This document shows, piece by piece, positions 55,183 to 64,000 of a stretch of DNA of 64,000 nt. Both the position numbers and the translations under genes were made by a program. This stretch comes from Bin80 sp965209015 (GTDB lineage: Bacteria > Bacteroidota > Rhodothermia > Rhodothermales > Bin80), in assembly GCA_965209015.1 (NCBI GenBank), contig OZ242367.1:1798001-1862000 (forward strand). The letters are read 5' to 3'. How positions within the stretch are numbered: the first letter of the stretch is position 1; the number at the start of each line of letters is the position of its first letter. Under the pieces are notes generated by a model that was not told where the DNA came from, made no database searches, and worked only from the letters and a program-made list of their open reading frames with translations.

Positions 55183-56215
55183 TTACTTCACCAATGTCAT
55201 CTGTCCCTTGGCAAGTAGAGCACCCTTATCCTGTCTTGAAATAAATTGATAGATATAAACACCTGATGGCAGGCTAGGAACTGTAAGCGTGAGTGATCTT
55301 GATTGCCCCGCAGAGATACCATAGAACACTTCATCATGCACGGTCTGTCCAACCAAGTTGAATATCAACACAGATAGATCAGTCGTAATCGGTAAGTCTA
55401 CCAGAATATTTGTTGATGGATTGAACGGGTTCGGTGTCTAATGACAAAACTTTTTACTGCCAGCAACGATTTTTTACGGTTTTTGCTATGATTAAATCTT
55501 GGGATAATCCCAAAGATAAATTGCGCGAATCAGTGAATTCTGATACGATATGACCAGTTCAGAGAATATTCCCCCGGCTGTTTCAATCATCGATGCAGAT
55601 GCCTGCTCCGAGTCCAAGTATGTACCAATCCCTGTCGAGTTAATCGCGCCACCTGAAGAAAGTACTCCTGTCCTGCTGTAAGCCTCGTGAGAGTTATCTC
55701 TGTGCCTCTTGGATTCGGGGTTATGGAAACCCATTCGTCATGGGACATAGCATAGTTTTGTCCCGGCACTGAAAATCATAGGCCATGATCTCCATTCCCC
55801 GGTATTGATAGGAACTTCCCAGGTAACGAACAAGGTGGTCTCAGAAGTCACTTCCACGATGACACTCGTTGGTGCATTAGGGAGAACTGCTGGTATACCA
55901 AATACCTGCTCCGAGTACTGACCAATCCCCACCGAATTGATCGTTGCCACCCGAATAAAGTATTCGCGTCCAGACGTACAGTCTGTTGATCATGGCTTTC
56001 ATTGCCATGGGATTTGGCATCATGGAGTTCCAATCTTCGTCGGATACACTTCCATCACGATACTGAACATGATAACCAGTGATATCAGTCATGTCAATAT
56101 TCGTGGGAGGATCCCATGAGGCGCGTAAGGAGGTTCGCGAAGTTGGCTCCACATTCAGGCTTGTCGGAGCCTATGGAAGTGCAGACATGATTACAGATGC
56201 TTCTTCTGAGTATTC
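55183..56215 (-). pseudogene. decayed paralogue of the FN3/T9SS surface protein
   Basis: Several minus-strand frames together match the 3' part of the giant FN3 gene. 55183-55371 encodes the sorting domain (VGQTVHDEVF, GVYIYQFISRQDKG). 55492-56152 encodes FN3 pieces (QYRDGSVSDEDW; MSHDEWVSITPNP) in at least three shifting frames. The copy has an insertion of about 68 bp at 55435-55502 between the NPFNPST-coding sequence and its upstream part, plus internal stops. It fades out near 56215 at the start of another FN3 unit. It cannot make a full protein but could act as a donor of sequence. Confidence 0.85.
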
Positions 56216-56701
56216 CAGTAAGGTATAATAGCAGAATATTTCCCTTTTGAACTATCCCACCAAGTTGATTCCTAAACAAATGGTTCACGCTTGGGACGGA
56301 GACAAGAATGAGAAACAATCCAGACTTTGATCTTTGGTAGAGCGCATTCACTACCTTGGATGACAAAACCAGTGCGAACGATCATCCGTGTTGGATAGAG
56401 CACCTTAAATCCCGTACGCTATCGGTTAAGGTTGCACCATTAGAAGTAATCATATCAACCGCGTCTTTATTTTGAGAGTTGACCTCAATAGAACTTAAAG
56501 AACTACCGTAAAGTATTCAGGTACAATACAGATGTTTTAGCATTAACTGCATCCTGAAGCGCCTAATTTTTTAATCATTTCCTGTTTCTTCTAGCATTGA
56601 TTTCAGGGAAATGCGTGTCTCTGCCCCTCTACATCGTTGCCATGTGCAGAGCTGAGCGTCTCTCGCCACTTCAGTGATTCGTTAGTTCCACTCCACGCTA
56701 C
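56216..56701. other. intergenic, no gene seen
   Basis: This stretch lies between the FN3 relic and murA. I see no coding frame beyond short shadows and no hairpin with T-run. It must contain the murA promoter. Confidence 0.4.
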
Positions 56702-58000
56702 ATGGAAAGACTTGTTATTCGCGGGGGCAGGTCACTACGCGGAGTACTTCAGATTAGTGCTTCAAAGAACGCCGCACTTCCCCTCATGGCCGCAGCAGTT
56801 CTTCCTCATGGAGTCTCCTATATAGATCATATTCCTGATTTGCGTGATGTCACTACGTTTTCTCAGGTGATTGAGGCCACAGGAGCTTCGGTTGAACGTC
56901 GGGGCCACGGGCTTCAAATTGATTCGGCGAATGTTTCATTTCCTGAGTCTCCTTATGAGCTTGTTAAGAAAATGCGAGCATCATTCTATATGCTTGGAGC
57001 ATTACTCGGCCGCTGCGGTCAAGCCAAAGTTTCTCTGCCAGGGGGATGCGCTTGGGGACCGCGCCCGGTGAATCTTCACCTTGAAGGCCTCAAAACCCTC
57101 GGTGCTGAAGTTCATCTTGAAGAGGGCTATGTCATTGCGCGCGCGCCTCAAGGAGGGCTGCCAGGCGGATCATTTCGGTTTGAACCTTCAAGCGTTGGTG
57201 CCACAGTTAACCTTCTCCTCGCTGCCAGTCTTGGACGAGGTGGTAGCCGAATTGAAAATGCAGCGATTGAGCCAGATGTGATCTTGTTTTGCGAAATGCT
57301 CGTAGCAATGGGCGCCAAGCTACATGGAATTGGGACATGTACGATTGAGGTTGAGGGGGTACCAGAGCTACATCCTGTGACTTTTAGTAATTGCCCAGAC
57401 CGTATTGAACTAGGCACGTTTATGATTGCGGCAGCGATTGCTGGCCTCCCCGGGGAGTCTGTCCATCTTCTTCGTGCCAACCCTGATCATCTGGGAGAAG
57501 AGTTTCTGGATGCCTTTCAACGCACCGGAGCTACCTGCGAAGTGAAAGGTCACACCGTGATGGTCACTCCCCCCGATGATATCCAACCCGTTTCCATCAC
57601 TACTGGCATTTACCCCGGATTCCCAACTGATTTACAGGCCCAATGGACAGTCCTCCTATCCTGTGCCAGCGGGACAGCGACCATTACCGATGAAGTATAT
57701 GGAGATCGATTCAATCATATCCCTGAACTGGGACGAATGGGTCTGAAGGCGAATGTGAGTGGAAATCAAGTCACTGTTCAAGGTGGAGGGCAACTAAGCG
57801 GAGCACATGTGATGAGTACCGACCTTCGTGGAAGCGTATCGCTAGTCTTGGCCGCAATGATCGCAAAAGGTACGTCGTATATTGGTCGAATCTATCATTT
57901 AGACCGAGGCTATGAAAAGCTTGAATCCAAACTCGGTCAATGCGGAATTGATATTCGCCGAGAAGATTATGACGAATTTGCGTCTCCAAATCAAGTTTAA
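56702..58000 (+). CDS. murA: UDP-N-acetylglucosamine 1-carboxyvinyltransferase
   Basis: A 432-aa enzyme of the first committed step of peptidoglycan synthesis: it adds enolpyruvate from PEP to UDP-GlcNAc. SASKNAALPL at residues 19-28 carries the conserved Lys-Asn. The catalytic cysteine loop is PGGCAWGPRPVN near residue 117, and the Cys means normal fosfomycin sensitivity would be expected. ATDLRGSVSLVLAA-type sequence near the C-terminus holds the conserved Arg. The loop has Trp where many MurA have Ile. Its 3' end overlaps the convergent cytochrome gene by 4 bp. Confidence 0.95.
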   Translation: MERLVIRGGRSLRGVLQISASKNAALPLMAAAVLPHGVSYIDHIPDLRDVTTFSQVIEATGASVERRGHGLQIDSANVSFPESPYELVKKMRASFYMLGALLGRCGQAKVSLPGGCAWGPRPVNLHLEGLKTLGAEVHLEEGYVIARAPQGGLPGGSFRFEPSSVGATVNLLLAASLGRGGSRIENAAIEPDVILFCEMLVAMGAKLHGIGTCTIEVEGVPELHPVTFSNCPDRIELGTFMIAAAIAGLPGESVHLLRANPDHLGEEFLDAFQRTGATCEVKGHTVMVTPPDDIQPVSITTGIYPGFPTDLQAQWTVLLSCASGTATITDEVYGDRFNHIPELGRMGLKANVSGNQVTVQGGGQLSGAHVMSTDLRGSVSLVLAAMIAKGTSYIGRIYHLDRGYEKLESKLGQCGIDIRREDYDEFASPNQV

Positions 58001-60654
58001 CGTCTAACTGATTTCAGATTATGCCAGTGAATTGGTTGGGCCTCGAGATTATCGGACGGGTGGCGTTGCTTGTAAGGCCCCGTTATTGCAAGGGCAGTCT
58101 CGTCCTGTTTATAAAATTCGTACAGACTCTGGGCTGCTTTCAACTCCTCGGTTCGATTGAGCGCACCAAGAGCCAACATCCGATTATATAAGCCACCCAG
58201 ATCTTCAGGATCTATCTCTAGAACGCGGTCAATCCATTGCAGGGCAACCTCGTAGCGTTCCATCAAGTAGTGCATCCTTGCAATGGAAAGCAGAAGTACA
58301 CGATCATTTGGATATGCTTCATACACCTTCATCCATTCATTTATCGCATCGTCATATTGTCCATATCCTTTTAGTATTTCCGCACGGAAGTATGCGGTTT
58401 TTAGGTATCCAGTTTGCCTCTGCTCTGCAATGCGCAATTGGGATTCTGCACCATTTAGGTTCCCCTCTGCTAAATAGACTCGGGCCAAATTAATCGGCCC
58501 CTCTGGGCTGTCGGGGGCAATGATGGAAACCTGACTAAATGCGTCCAACGCACCTCGCGTATCCCCTTCAAGAAAGAGGCCAATCCCATAATCATTCCAA
58601 CGTTCCCAGAGTGCATAGGTCGAGTCTATAGACCCTGATCGCGTTGATGACGCCATGAGGGTGATCGGTATTTCCTGTACTTCACCCGGATCTAATTCCC
58701 ATTGTCTCAAATCGACTTCTTTACGAGCCAATGAATCTGGCTGCCCTGGAGCTACTTGACCACGAAATGTCCAATTATGAAAGTACCACTTGAATTTTCG
58801 GTGATACAATTGGGCTGAAAGTGTGTGGATCGTAACTCCCGAGGGGACCTGAAACTCATAGTGGACGGTATGTGCAGTTCCTGGTCCGATCATATTTGCA
58901 TAGACAGTTGCGATCCAGTCCTGTGCATTCCTGCGGTTAATTTCTTGACTAGCCCGATCCACCTGAACAGCTCCCCAAAAATGAGCAGTAGAATCTACTC
59001 TACCCTCCCGATCAACATCTCCCGAGATAAGGATCTCCGTCCCTGACTGATCTTTCGCAGAAAATTCAAGCCACATCTCATTTGAATCGTTCGTCCCGCC
59101 AGGAAGCAAGTGACCAACTTTGCGATTGCGAACGACAACGGTAACCCTCACCTCAGATCCAGGTCTAAGAGGGGGCATCTTATCCAGAGGTTCATAGGTT
59201 TTACCATCTACCATTACGGAAAAAATGTCCACTGACGCAGAGGATTGCAACGACTTTTGGACTTCCTCAACCTGTTTGGGATAACCTTTGAGTTGAGGGA
59301 TCGCAGTGTTGGCAGCAGCAAAGGTGTGGCTTCGGATGAATCCTGCCTCCCCACCCTGATCATTAGATGCGACCTGAGGCATATGGCAATCAACACATGA
59401 CAGGGGAGTATCTGGTAAATAAAATGATCGAACAGTATTTCCACTTGTACCACTATTATGCCAAGCATCATATTCATTCTGTCCGCGCTTCCAGCGATAA
59501 TTGTTCACCTCAGGAGGCAGGCCTACTTTGTGACACGTTCCACAGAACTCCATGGTTTGATGTACGGGCTTCAGCATAGCTTCCCTGTGGGGATCAGGTT
59601 TTGCCCGTACCAAAGTATTGTGAATCCATTGTCCCGCATCATCTTCTGAACGGGCAAATGGATATTCATCAGGAGCAGCAATCACATATCTGCCGTTTCC
59701 TTTAACGTCACGTAAGGTTTCTATGGCATGACAGGAAAGGCATGTAAGTCCAGCATTCGCGGTAGGATGTTCAAAATCGAGGATCTGCTCATCCGTTAAA
59801 CGCCCTGTAAAGAGAACTAAAGGATCATGACATGACGAACACCATCGTGTGGGATCATTGCCACTTCGTTCAATTAAGGCCTCCACACTCTTTCGGTAGT
59901 AGGGGTTATTGAAAGAGGAAAAGCGATGCGCTGATGATTCCCACTGAGCGACTACATCGGGGTGGCATCCTTGTTGTCCACACGATTCAGATCTGCCCAA
60001 ATCATCGTCACTCAAATATCCCTCATGGGCCAAGATGGCTTGGGAAGCAGATAATGGATTACCCTCGATCCGATCTGCGTAGATCGTGCCCCTGTTCTGT
60101 AGCCAAGGCACAAGCCCTCCAATCAATGTGACCACTAAACCAATGCCAAGAGTCAAGGACAATGGGTGTCTCCACACTTGTAAACCTCCAGACCGGAATG
60201 CCTGCCCCCATTCCAAAAACCGATATCGAATCCCCTCTTTCAGAGAAACATGTATTACGAACCCAATTATTGCTGTAGCAACTGAAATCAGGTGCACATA
60301 CAGCAATAGACTGCCAGCCCAAGTTGATCCCAGAAATACAAGCCCAAACCCAGAAGAAAGAAGTGCAATCAGGGAAGCACCGGTGACACTTCCCGCCAAG
60401 GCAGCTTTCAAGTTACGGCGCAAAGGCATCTTTGCTAAATGAAGTGTCAAAAATATTGCCGAGGGAAGGACGAACAGAGTACCTAGTCCAATGTGAAGCA
60501 GTACATTACTCATGTAGAGAAGTGCAGTGGACCCCTCTACGATATATAAGAAGAAGCTATTAACTAATAGGACCGTAAAGCCTCCTAACAAGACAGCAAC
60601 CAATCGTCGCTGACGCTTAGGCAAACGTATGTAGCGGGTACGCAGACGCGCCAT
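57997..60654 (-). CDS. membrane-anchored multihaem cytochrome c with TPR domain
   Basis: An 885-aa protein. Residues 17-185 hold about five transmembrane helices. Four standard c-haem sites are CSSCH (272-276), CLSCH (305-309), CGTCH (371-375) and CVDCH (420-424). A fifth, CGQQGCH (225-231), has four residues between the cysteines. A beta-rich middle part is followed by TPR-like repeats (about 715-880). It should carry electrons on the periplasmic side; the TPRs may bind a partner. The ATG at 60654 is chosen since the upstream start at 60690 lies inside the preceding gene. It directly follows a Tat-exported FAD oxidoreductase gene, its probable partner. Confidence 0.85.
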   Translation of the reverse strand: MARLRTRYIRLPKRQRRLVAVLLGGFTVLLVNSFFLYIVEGSTALLYMSNVLLHIGLGTLFVLPSAIFLTLHLAKMPLRRNLKAALAGSVTGASLIALLSSGFGLVFLGSTWAGSLLLYVHLISVATAIIGFVIHVSLKEGIRYRFLEWGQAFRSGGLQVWRHPLSLTLGIGLVVTLIGGLVPWLQNRGTIYADRIEGNPLSASQAILAHEGYLSDDDLGRSESCGQQGCHPDVVAQWESSAHRFSSFNNPYYRKSVEALIERSGNDPTRWCSSCHDPLVLFTGRLTDEQILDFEHPTANAGLTCLSCHAIETLRDVKGNGRYVIAAPDEYPFARSEDDAGQWIHNTLVRAKPDPHREAMLKPVHQTMEFCGTCHKVGLPPEVNNYRWKRGQNEYDAWHNSGTSGNTVRSFYLPDTPLSCVDCHMPQVASNDQGGEAGFIRSHTFAAANTAIPQLKGYPKQVEEVQKSLQSSASVDIFSVMVDGKTYEPLDKMPPLRPGSEVRVTVVVRNRKVGHLLPGGTNDSNEMWLEFSAKDQSGTEILISGDVDREGRVDSTAHFWGAVQVDRASQEINRRNAQDWIATVYANMIGPGTAHTVHYEFQVPSGVTIHTLSAQLYHRKFKWYFHNWTFRGQVAPGQPDSLARKEVDLRQWELDPGEVQEIPITLMASSTRSGSIDSTYALWERWNDYGIGLFLEGDTRGALDAFSQVSIIAPDSPEGPINLARVYLAEGNLNGAESQLRIAEQRQTGYLKTAYFRAEILKGYGQYDDAINEWMKVYEAYPNDRVLLLSIARMHYLMERYEVALQWIDRVLEIDPEDLGGLYNRMLALGALNRTEELKAAQSLYEFYKQDETALAITGPYKQRHPSDNLEAQPIHWHNLKSVRR

Positions 60655-60655
60655 A

Positions 60656-62272
60656 TTAGTAAATTGATTCCGGCCACCGAAGCTGTACACCCTGTGAAAT
60701 CAATAGATCCTGAAACTCACTCAGGTGTGCAGTACGCACTCCTTTGGGGCTAATTGTTTTTGCGTTGCACCAAGCAGCTAGCACTCCTGCCGCTTCGCCA
60801 ATATTCCATTCAACAGGATGAAGCCGATAGCACCCTCCAGTGATATGCGTTACTCCGATATTTTTTGCAGCAGGGATTAAATTTTCTACTCGAACTGGAA
60901 TGAGTGCCCCCAAAGGGATTTCAAAGGGTAAGGAAGCCACATCTATGTAGTTATCCCCACCAGTGGATGGGTGTAAATCAATTCGGTAACTTCCTACTCC
61001 AACAGAATCATGAAAATATTCAGCCCGGTTCGTACCAGCCCGAGCCTCTTCCCCTACATGATCCTCAGTGACTAAAAATTCTGATTGAATCCGTCGTGAT
61101 TCCCTTAAATAAGGGGCTTTCGCGAGCCCATCTGATGTCCCCAGAATATCTCCGCGTAACCTGAGTCCGGGCCAACCCTGACCTCCATCTTCTCGTGGTA
61201 CTTCAGTTTGAAGCCAGTAAAAGAATGATAGGCTTAGATCGCGGGTCGCTTGTCGGTGCATTTCTGCATCTGGATTTCCGAATAGATTTCCAGGGATATA
61301 ATCATTTTGGGGCCAGTTGACCAATGAAATTCCACCCGCGTAGGTCTCTGATTCAAATAACCCTGGGTCTACCAGCCTTCGATAAATCCACAGATTAAAG
61401 TGTTCGGTCTCCGCTCCCAGCCGAGGATCAAAAGACGCAGTTCTTGGCTCCAATGTAATTGGATGACTGTAAGTCAAACTAAAAAGCTTACCTGGCCAAG
61501 GTGGATCAATTGGGGGTTCATAATCCCTCCAGTACAAGTAAGACTCGGGGCGTTCAATGGTATGATCTTCATCAGGTTGATAATCCATCGCGAAGCACCA
61601 TGTTGGTGCTTGCATGTTTTGAGGATCAGGGCGTGGAGAGGCATGTAACTCGCCAGTATCGGCCTCTGCCCCCATAATATATTCAGTCTTGGAAAGTTCT
61701 AACAAGACGCCATCTTCGGTTGCATCAAGGAAATACTTCGCCTTAATTACTTGATCTGTGGGAGAGACTCGAACGGTCAGAATACGATCACCATTAACTT
61801 CGGCAGAACTGGGCTGTACATTCAGGAAGATTCGAAGCTGCCCACTACTCAAATATGGTGCGAACCAGTCACTCAGGATTGAGAGCGCAGCGCGAGGTTC
61901 ATGACAGAGTCTGGAGACCCCACAGGTACCAGGATTCAGTAGGTCGGCGGAGGGATCAATGAGCGGATACAGCCGACGATAGTAGTTTCGGATACTCTCT
62001 CGAAAGGCTAAGTAGCTGGCTGTGGCACCTTGTGTCTCAATCCATTGATGTTCATCAGGTGGAACTCCTTGCTGTGTAAATTGCCCTCCAATCCAGTCTG
62101 TCTCTTCGGTCAGAATGACGGTTTGATTCATTTTAAGAGCAGCCAGCGCTGCCGCACAACCCCCAGTTCCACCGCCAATGATCGCAATATCCGCTTCCCA
62201 TTCCTGTTGATGGGTGGACCATACAAAAAGCCCCGCGCTCGTTAGTTGCAAAAATGATCGTCTTGAGAACAT
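60656..62272 (-). CDS. Tat-exported FAD-dependent oxidoreductase
   Basis: A 538-aa flavoprotein. The N-terminus has a twin-arginine signal (SRRSFLQL at residues 3-10). The FAD-binding motif is IIGGGTGGCAAALAA near residue 31, then EETDWIGGQ. ATEDG near residue 190 and a GGCYRLHP / WNIGEAAGVLAAW C-terminal FAD contact complete the family pattern (FAD_oxidored type). Homologues are secreted in Bacteroidota and Planctomycetes; substrates are poorly known. One base separates it from the multihaem cytochrome gene, so electron transfer from this flavin to the haems is a reasonable inference. Confidence 0.88.
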   Translation of the reverse strand: MFSRRSFLQLTSAGLFVWSTHQQEWEADIAIIGGGTGGCAAALAALKMNQTVILTEETDWIGGQFTQQGVPPDEHQWIETQGATASYLAFRESIRNYYRRLYPLIDPSADLLNPGTCGVSRLCHEPRAALSILSDWFAPYLSSGQLRIFLNVQPSSAEVNGDRILTVRVSPTDQVIKAKYFLDATEDGVLLELSKTEYIMGAEADTGELHASPRPDPQNMQAPTWCFAMDYQPDEDHTIERPESYLYWRDYEPPIDPPWPGKLFSLTYSHPITLEPRTASFDPRLGAETEHFNLWIYRRLVDPGLFESETYAGGISLVNWPQNDYIPGNLFGNPDAEMHRQATRDLSLSFFYWLQTEVPREDGGQGWPGLRLRGDILGTSDGLAKAPYLRESRRIQSEFLVTEDHVGEEARAGTNRAEYFHDSVGVGSYRIDLHPSTGGDNYIDVASLPFEIPLGALIPVRVENLIPAAKNIGVTHITGGCYRLHPVEWNIGEAAGVLAAWCNAKTISPKGVRTAHLSEFQDLLISQGVQLRWPESIY

Positions 62273-62729
62273 GAGTCAATTTGGAGTGGGATCTTCAGTT
62301 CGTTAGCAGGTATTTGCGGGGTTCTACTACAATTTGTGTGGAATGTGGATTATTGTACAGGCCGAAGAAAACATGCAAATACGACTTATCAACATTGAAA
62401 AGAGAGGCATCCGATAAGTCATCAAGATTGGATAGGGGTTTTAACGATATTTTGACGGAGCCTGCAATGTACTTTGCCATAAACAATCAAACGCTAAGAC
62501 AGAACGAATTGAACGACAGGATCCAAGAAATTAAAAACGCTAGTGTGATTCTATTCATCTGGGAGGATTAGACCTCTATCCATAAGTCTCGTGGTAGAAC
62601 CTATTTCTTTATAGTACTACATCATATCCGGGTTTAAGAATCCACTACTAACAACAAATTCTAGTATGATAGCACCACAAAGTCGCGAACTATAAGTCAA
62701 GATCAGTTTAACTATCAAAAAATGAAGGG
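62273..62729. other. intergenic, no supported gene
   Basis: A 96-codon plus frame (62281-62571, TTG start) ends in SVILFIWED and a 63-codon minus frame overlaps it. Neither has recognisable features or a good ribosome-binding site. No hairpin with T-run is evident. Confidence 0.35.
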
Positions 62730-64000
62730 TTAAAGGGCAGCCTCAAGTTCTTTCCTTGGACTGATCGTCATTTGTTCTGTGTGTAAATTATTGTCTCTGA
62801 TTTCCGTGACAAACCGAGACTCCGTCTGTCCACATATATCCCCCCAAGGCATTTTTCTAGTCTGAGGATAAGTTATGTAAAGCCAACGTTTCGAGCGCGT
62901 CACGGCAACAAAAGCACTATTTCGTTCTTCTTCCATCTTGTCTTCACTCTTTGCCCTGTAATCTGGAAAGATTCCCTCACACATGGTCATAATAAACACG
63001 ATGTCTTTTTCAAGTCCTTTCATGGTGTGAACTGTACTCAACATCAGACGATCTCCCGTTGCATCCCCCTGAAATAACTGGCCAAGAGCAAGAGCATTCT
63101 GAAAAGATCGCAATGAAGTTCCTAAACCTTTTCCTCTGAACGTAATCCAGTTTCTGTAAAATTCTTCCAGTTCTTCTATGCTTTTTTCAATTTCTGGAAC
63201 ATACTCAACCTCAGACATGTCAACTTCTCTCAGCTTTTGACGTAGGGAGGTTTTTAATTTATTGATATTGGGTTCCGATGAATCTAATTTGTGAACAGCT
63301 AACAGTGACTCAGAATGAAATCTGGTAAGAGAACTATTTGATGTACTCATTTCGTCAGACCAGTGTTTAAGAATATTTTCATCCTGCCATTTCTCTGGAG
63401 AATCAACTTTCAGAAGACAACAAAGCTTTCTTCCATTAACCCAGTCCTTGGGATTCAGTTTGATCCTTATCCCGTAATCAAGAATTTTCCCCAAAAGCGA
63501 AATTGGTTCTGTTGCTCTCTCAGCCTTCTTTAAGAAGAAAGGAATTGACTCCTCGTGTAGCACTTTCTGTAAAGCAGAAAATACAAACCGATTACGTGCA
63601 ATTATAACCATACGGCTGAGCGAAATATCGCCTTCAATTTCTTCATGTCGACCTCCACCGATCAAACTCTTTATGGAAGACACTATCCATTTTGACTCTT
63701 CCACCTCGTCTGAAAATGATTCAATTCTAACTCTGCCTTCCAGCGCAAATATGTGTTCTTGTTGAGAACCAGGTTTCAGGTTGTTGGCAGCCTTGATTAC
63801 AAGCCTACTGCTTCGATAGTTCTTATTTAATTCGTATCTCTTTGCAGAAAAATCGCGGACAAAATGTTTGCAAAGATGGTCTGACGATGACCCGTTAAAC
63901 CCATAAATCATCTGGTTTGGGTCCCCAACCATCATTACACTCGTTATACGATTACCACACAGAGCTTTAAGGAATTCATACTGAAGAAGATTAAGATCTT
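62730..64000 (-). CDS. UvrD/Rep-family (SF1) DNA helicase, C-terminal part
   Basis: The frame is open to the right edge, so the gene starts beyond 64000. It begins near helicase motif II/III (DLNLLQYEF, then VGDPNQMIYGFNG). Motif IV (LNKNYRSS), motif V (STVHTMKGLEKDIVFI) and motif VI (EERNSAFVAVTRSKRWLYI) are present and in order. The visible part is 423 aa. It unwinds DNA with ATP in repair or defence; the N-terminal Walker A is not visible, so activity is assumed. The 3' end has no standard accessory domain. Confidence 0.87.
   Translation of the reverse strand, partial: DLNLLQYEFLKALCGNRITSVMMVGDPNQMIYGFNGSSSDHLCKHFVRDFSAKRYELNKNYRSSRLVIKAANNLKPGSQQEHIFALEGRVRIESFSDEVEESKWIVSSIKSLIGGGRHEEIEGDISLSRMVIIARNRFVFSALQKVLHEESIPFFLKKAERATEPISLLGKILDYGIRIKLNPKDWVNGRKLCCLLKVDSPEKWQDENILKHWSDEMSTSNSSLTRFHSESLLAVHKLDSSEPNINKLKTSLRQKLREVDMSEVEYVPEIEKSIEELEEFYRNWITFRGKGLGTSLRSFQNALALGQLFQGDATGDRLMLSTVHTMKGLEKDIVFIMTMCEGIFPDYRAKSEDKMEEERNSAFVAVTRSKRWLYITYPQTRKMPWGDICGQTESRFVTEIRDNNLHTEQMTISPRKELEAAL

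Noticed and set aside
62281..62571. 96-codon plus-strand frame beginning at TTG
   Set aside because: No start signal or features; overlaps an opposite frame of similar quality.
1..64000. tRNA, rRNA, CRISPR arrays and intact insertion sequences
   Set aside because: I looked for T-loop-like motifs, regularly spaced repeats and transposase frames and saw none. Repeats found are all coding repeats.

Overview
The window comes from a bacterial chromosome of the Rhodothermota/Balneolota (Bacteroidota-related) type. This is inferred from gene content: a SusC/SusD outer-membrane nutrient pair, a type IX secretion (T9SS) C-terminal sorting domain on a giant fibronectin-III protein, a GWxTD-domain protein, an FG-GAP/UnbV lipoprotein and a PgpH-type 7TM-HD phosphohydrolase. 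I saw no rRNA, tRNA, CRISPR array or intact insertion sequence.

Layout. 1-7801: end of a 7TM-HD protein; a pruA plus reductase pair (amino-acid catabolism); a LolC/E-type permease; moaD-moaE; purC preceded by a LacI-family regulator. 7802-18862 is an accessory region. It holds a surface protein (LRR, Calx-beta, autotransporter-like barrel), an uncharacterised 406-aa protein with 18-residue repeats and an HNH-like motif, a frameshifted copy of the barrel 3' end, a lone sugar-type ABC ATPase, a tyrosine recombinase and a 5'-truncated PD-(D/E)XK-like gene. 18863-20201: rhodanese lipoprotein overlapping miaA. 20616-26045: a minus-strand run of SRAP protein, M24 peptidase, glycosyltransferase, RsbW-like kinase and a GT-C/methyltransferase fusion.

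26107-35983: FG-GAP/UnbV lipoprotein, GWxTD protein, then SusD and SusC with a clear minus-strand terminator. 36470-38844: HNH nuclease coupled to a HIT protein, and an AlbA_2 protein. 39002-46589 is a dense minus-strand cluster: cysteine desulfurase, glycosyltransferase, thrB, thrC, a degenerate phytoene-synthase-like gene, purM, plsY and gpsA. 47519-48562 has an uncharacterised lipoprotein and a possible small membrane protein. 48804-56215 holds a 15-domain FN3 T9SS protein with a recent internal duplication, and a decayed paralogue next to it. 56702-62272: murA, then a Tat-exported FAD oxidoreductase and a membrane multihaem/TPR cytochrome. The window ends inside a UvrD-type helicase gene.

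Housekeeping operons alternate with islands of large, repeat-rich surface proteins carrying animal-like modules (24-residue LRRs, Calx-beta, FN3). Beside two of these surface genes lies a decayed copy of part of the gene. This suggests ongoing duplication and decay of surface proteins, possibly in a host- or particle-associated bacterium; the lifestyle is inference only.
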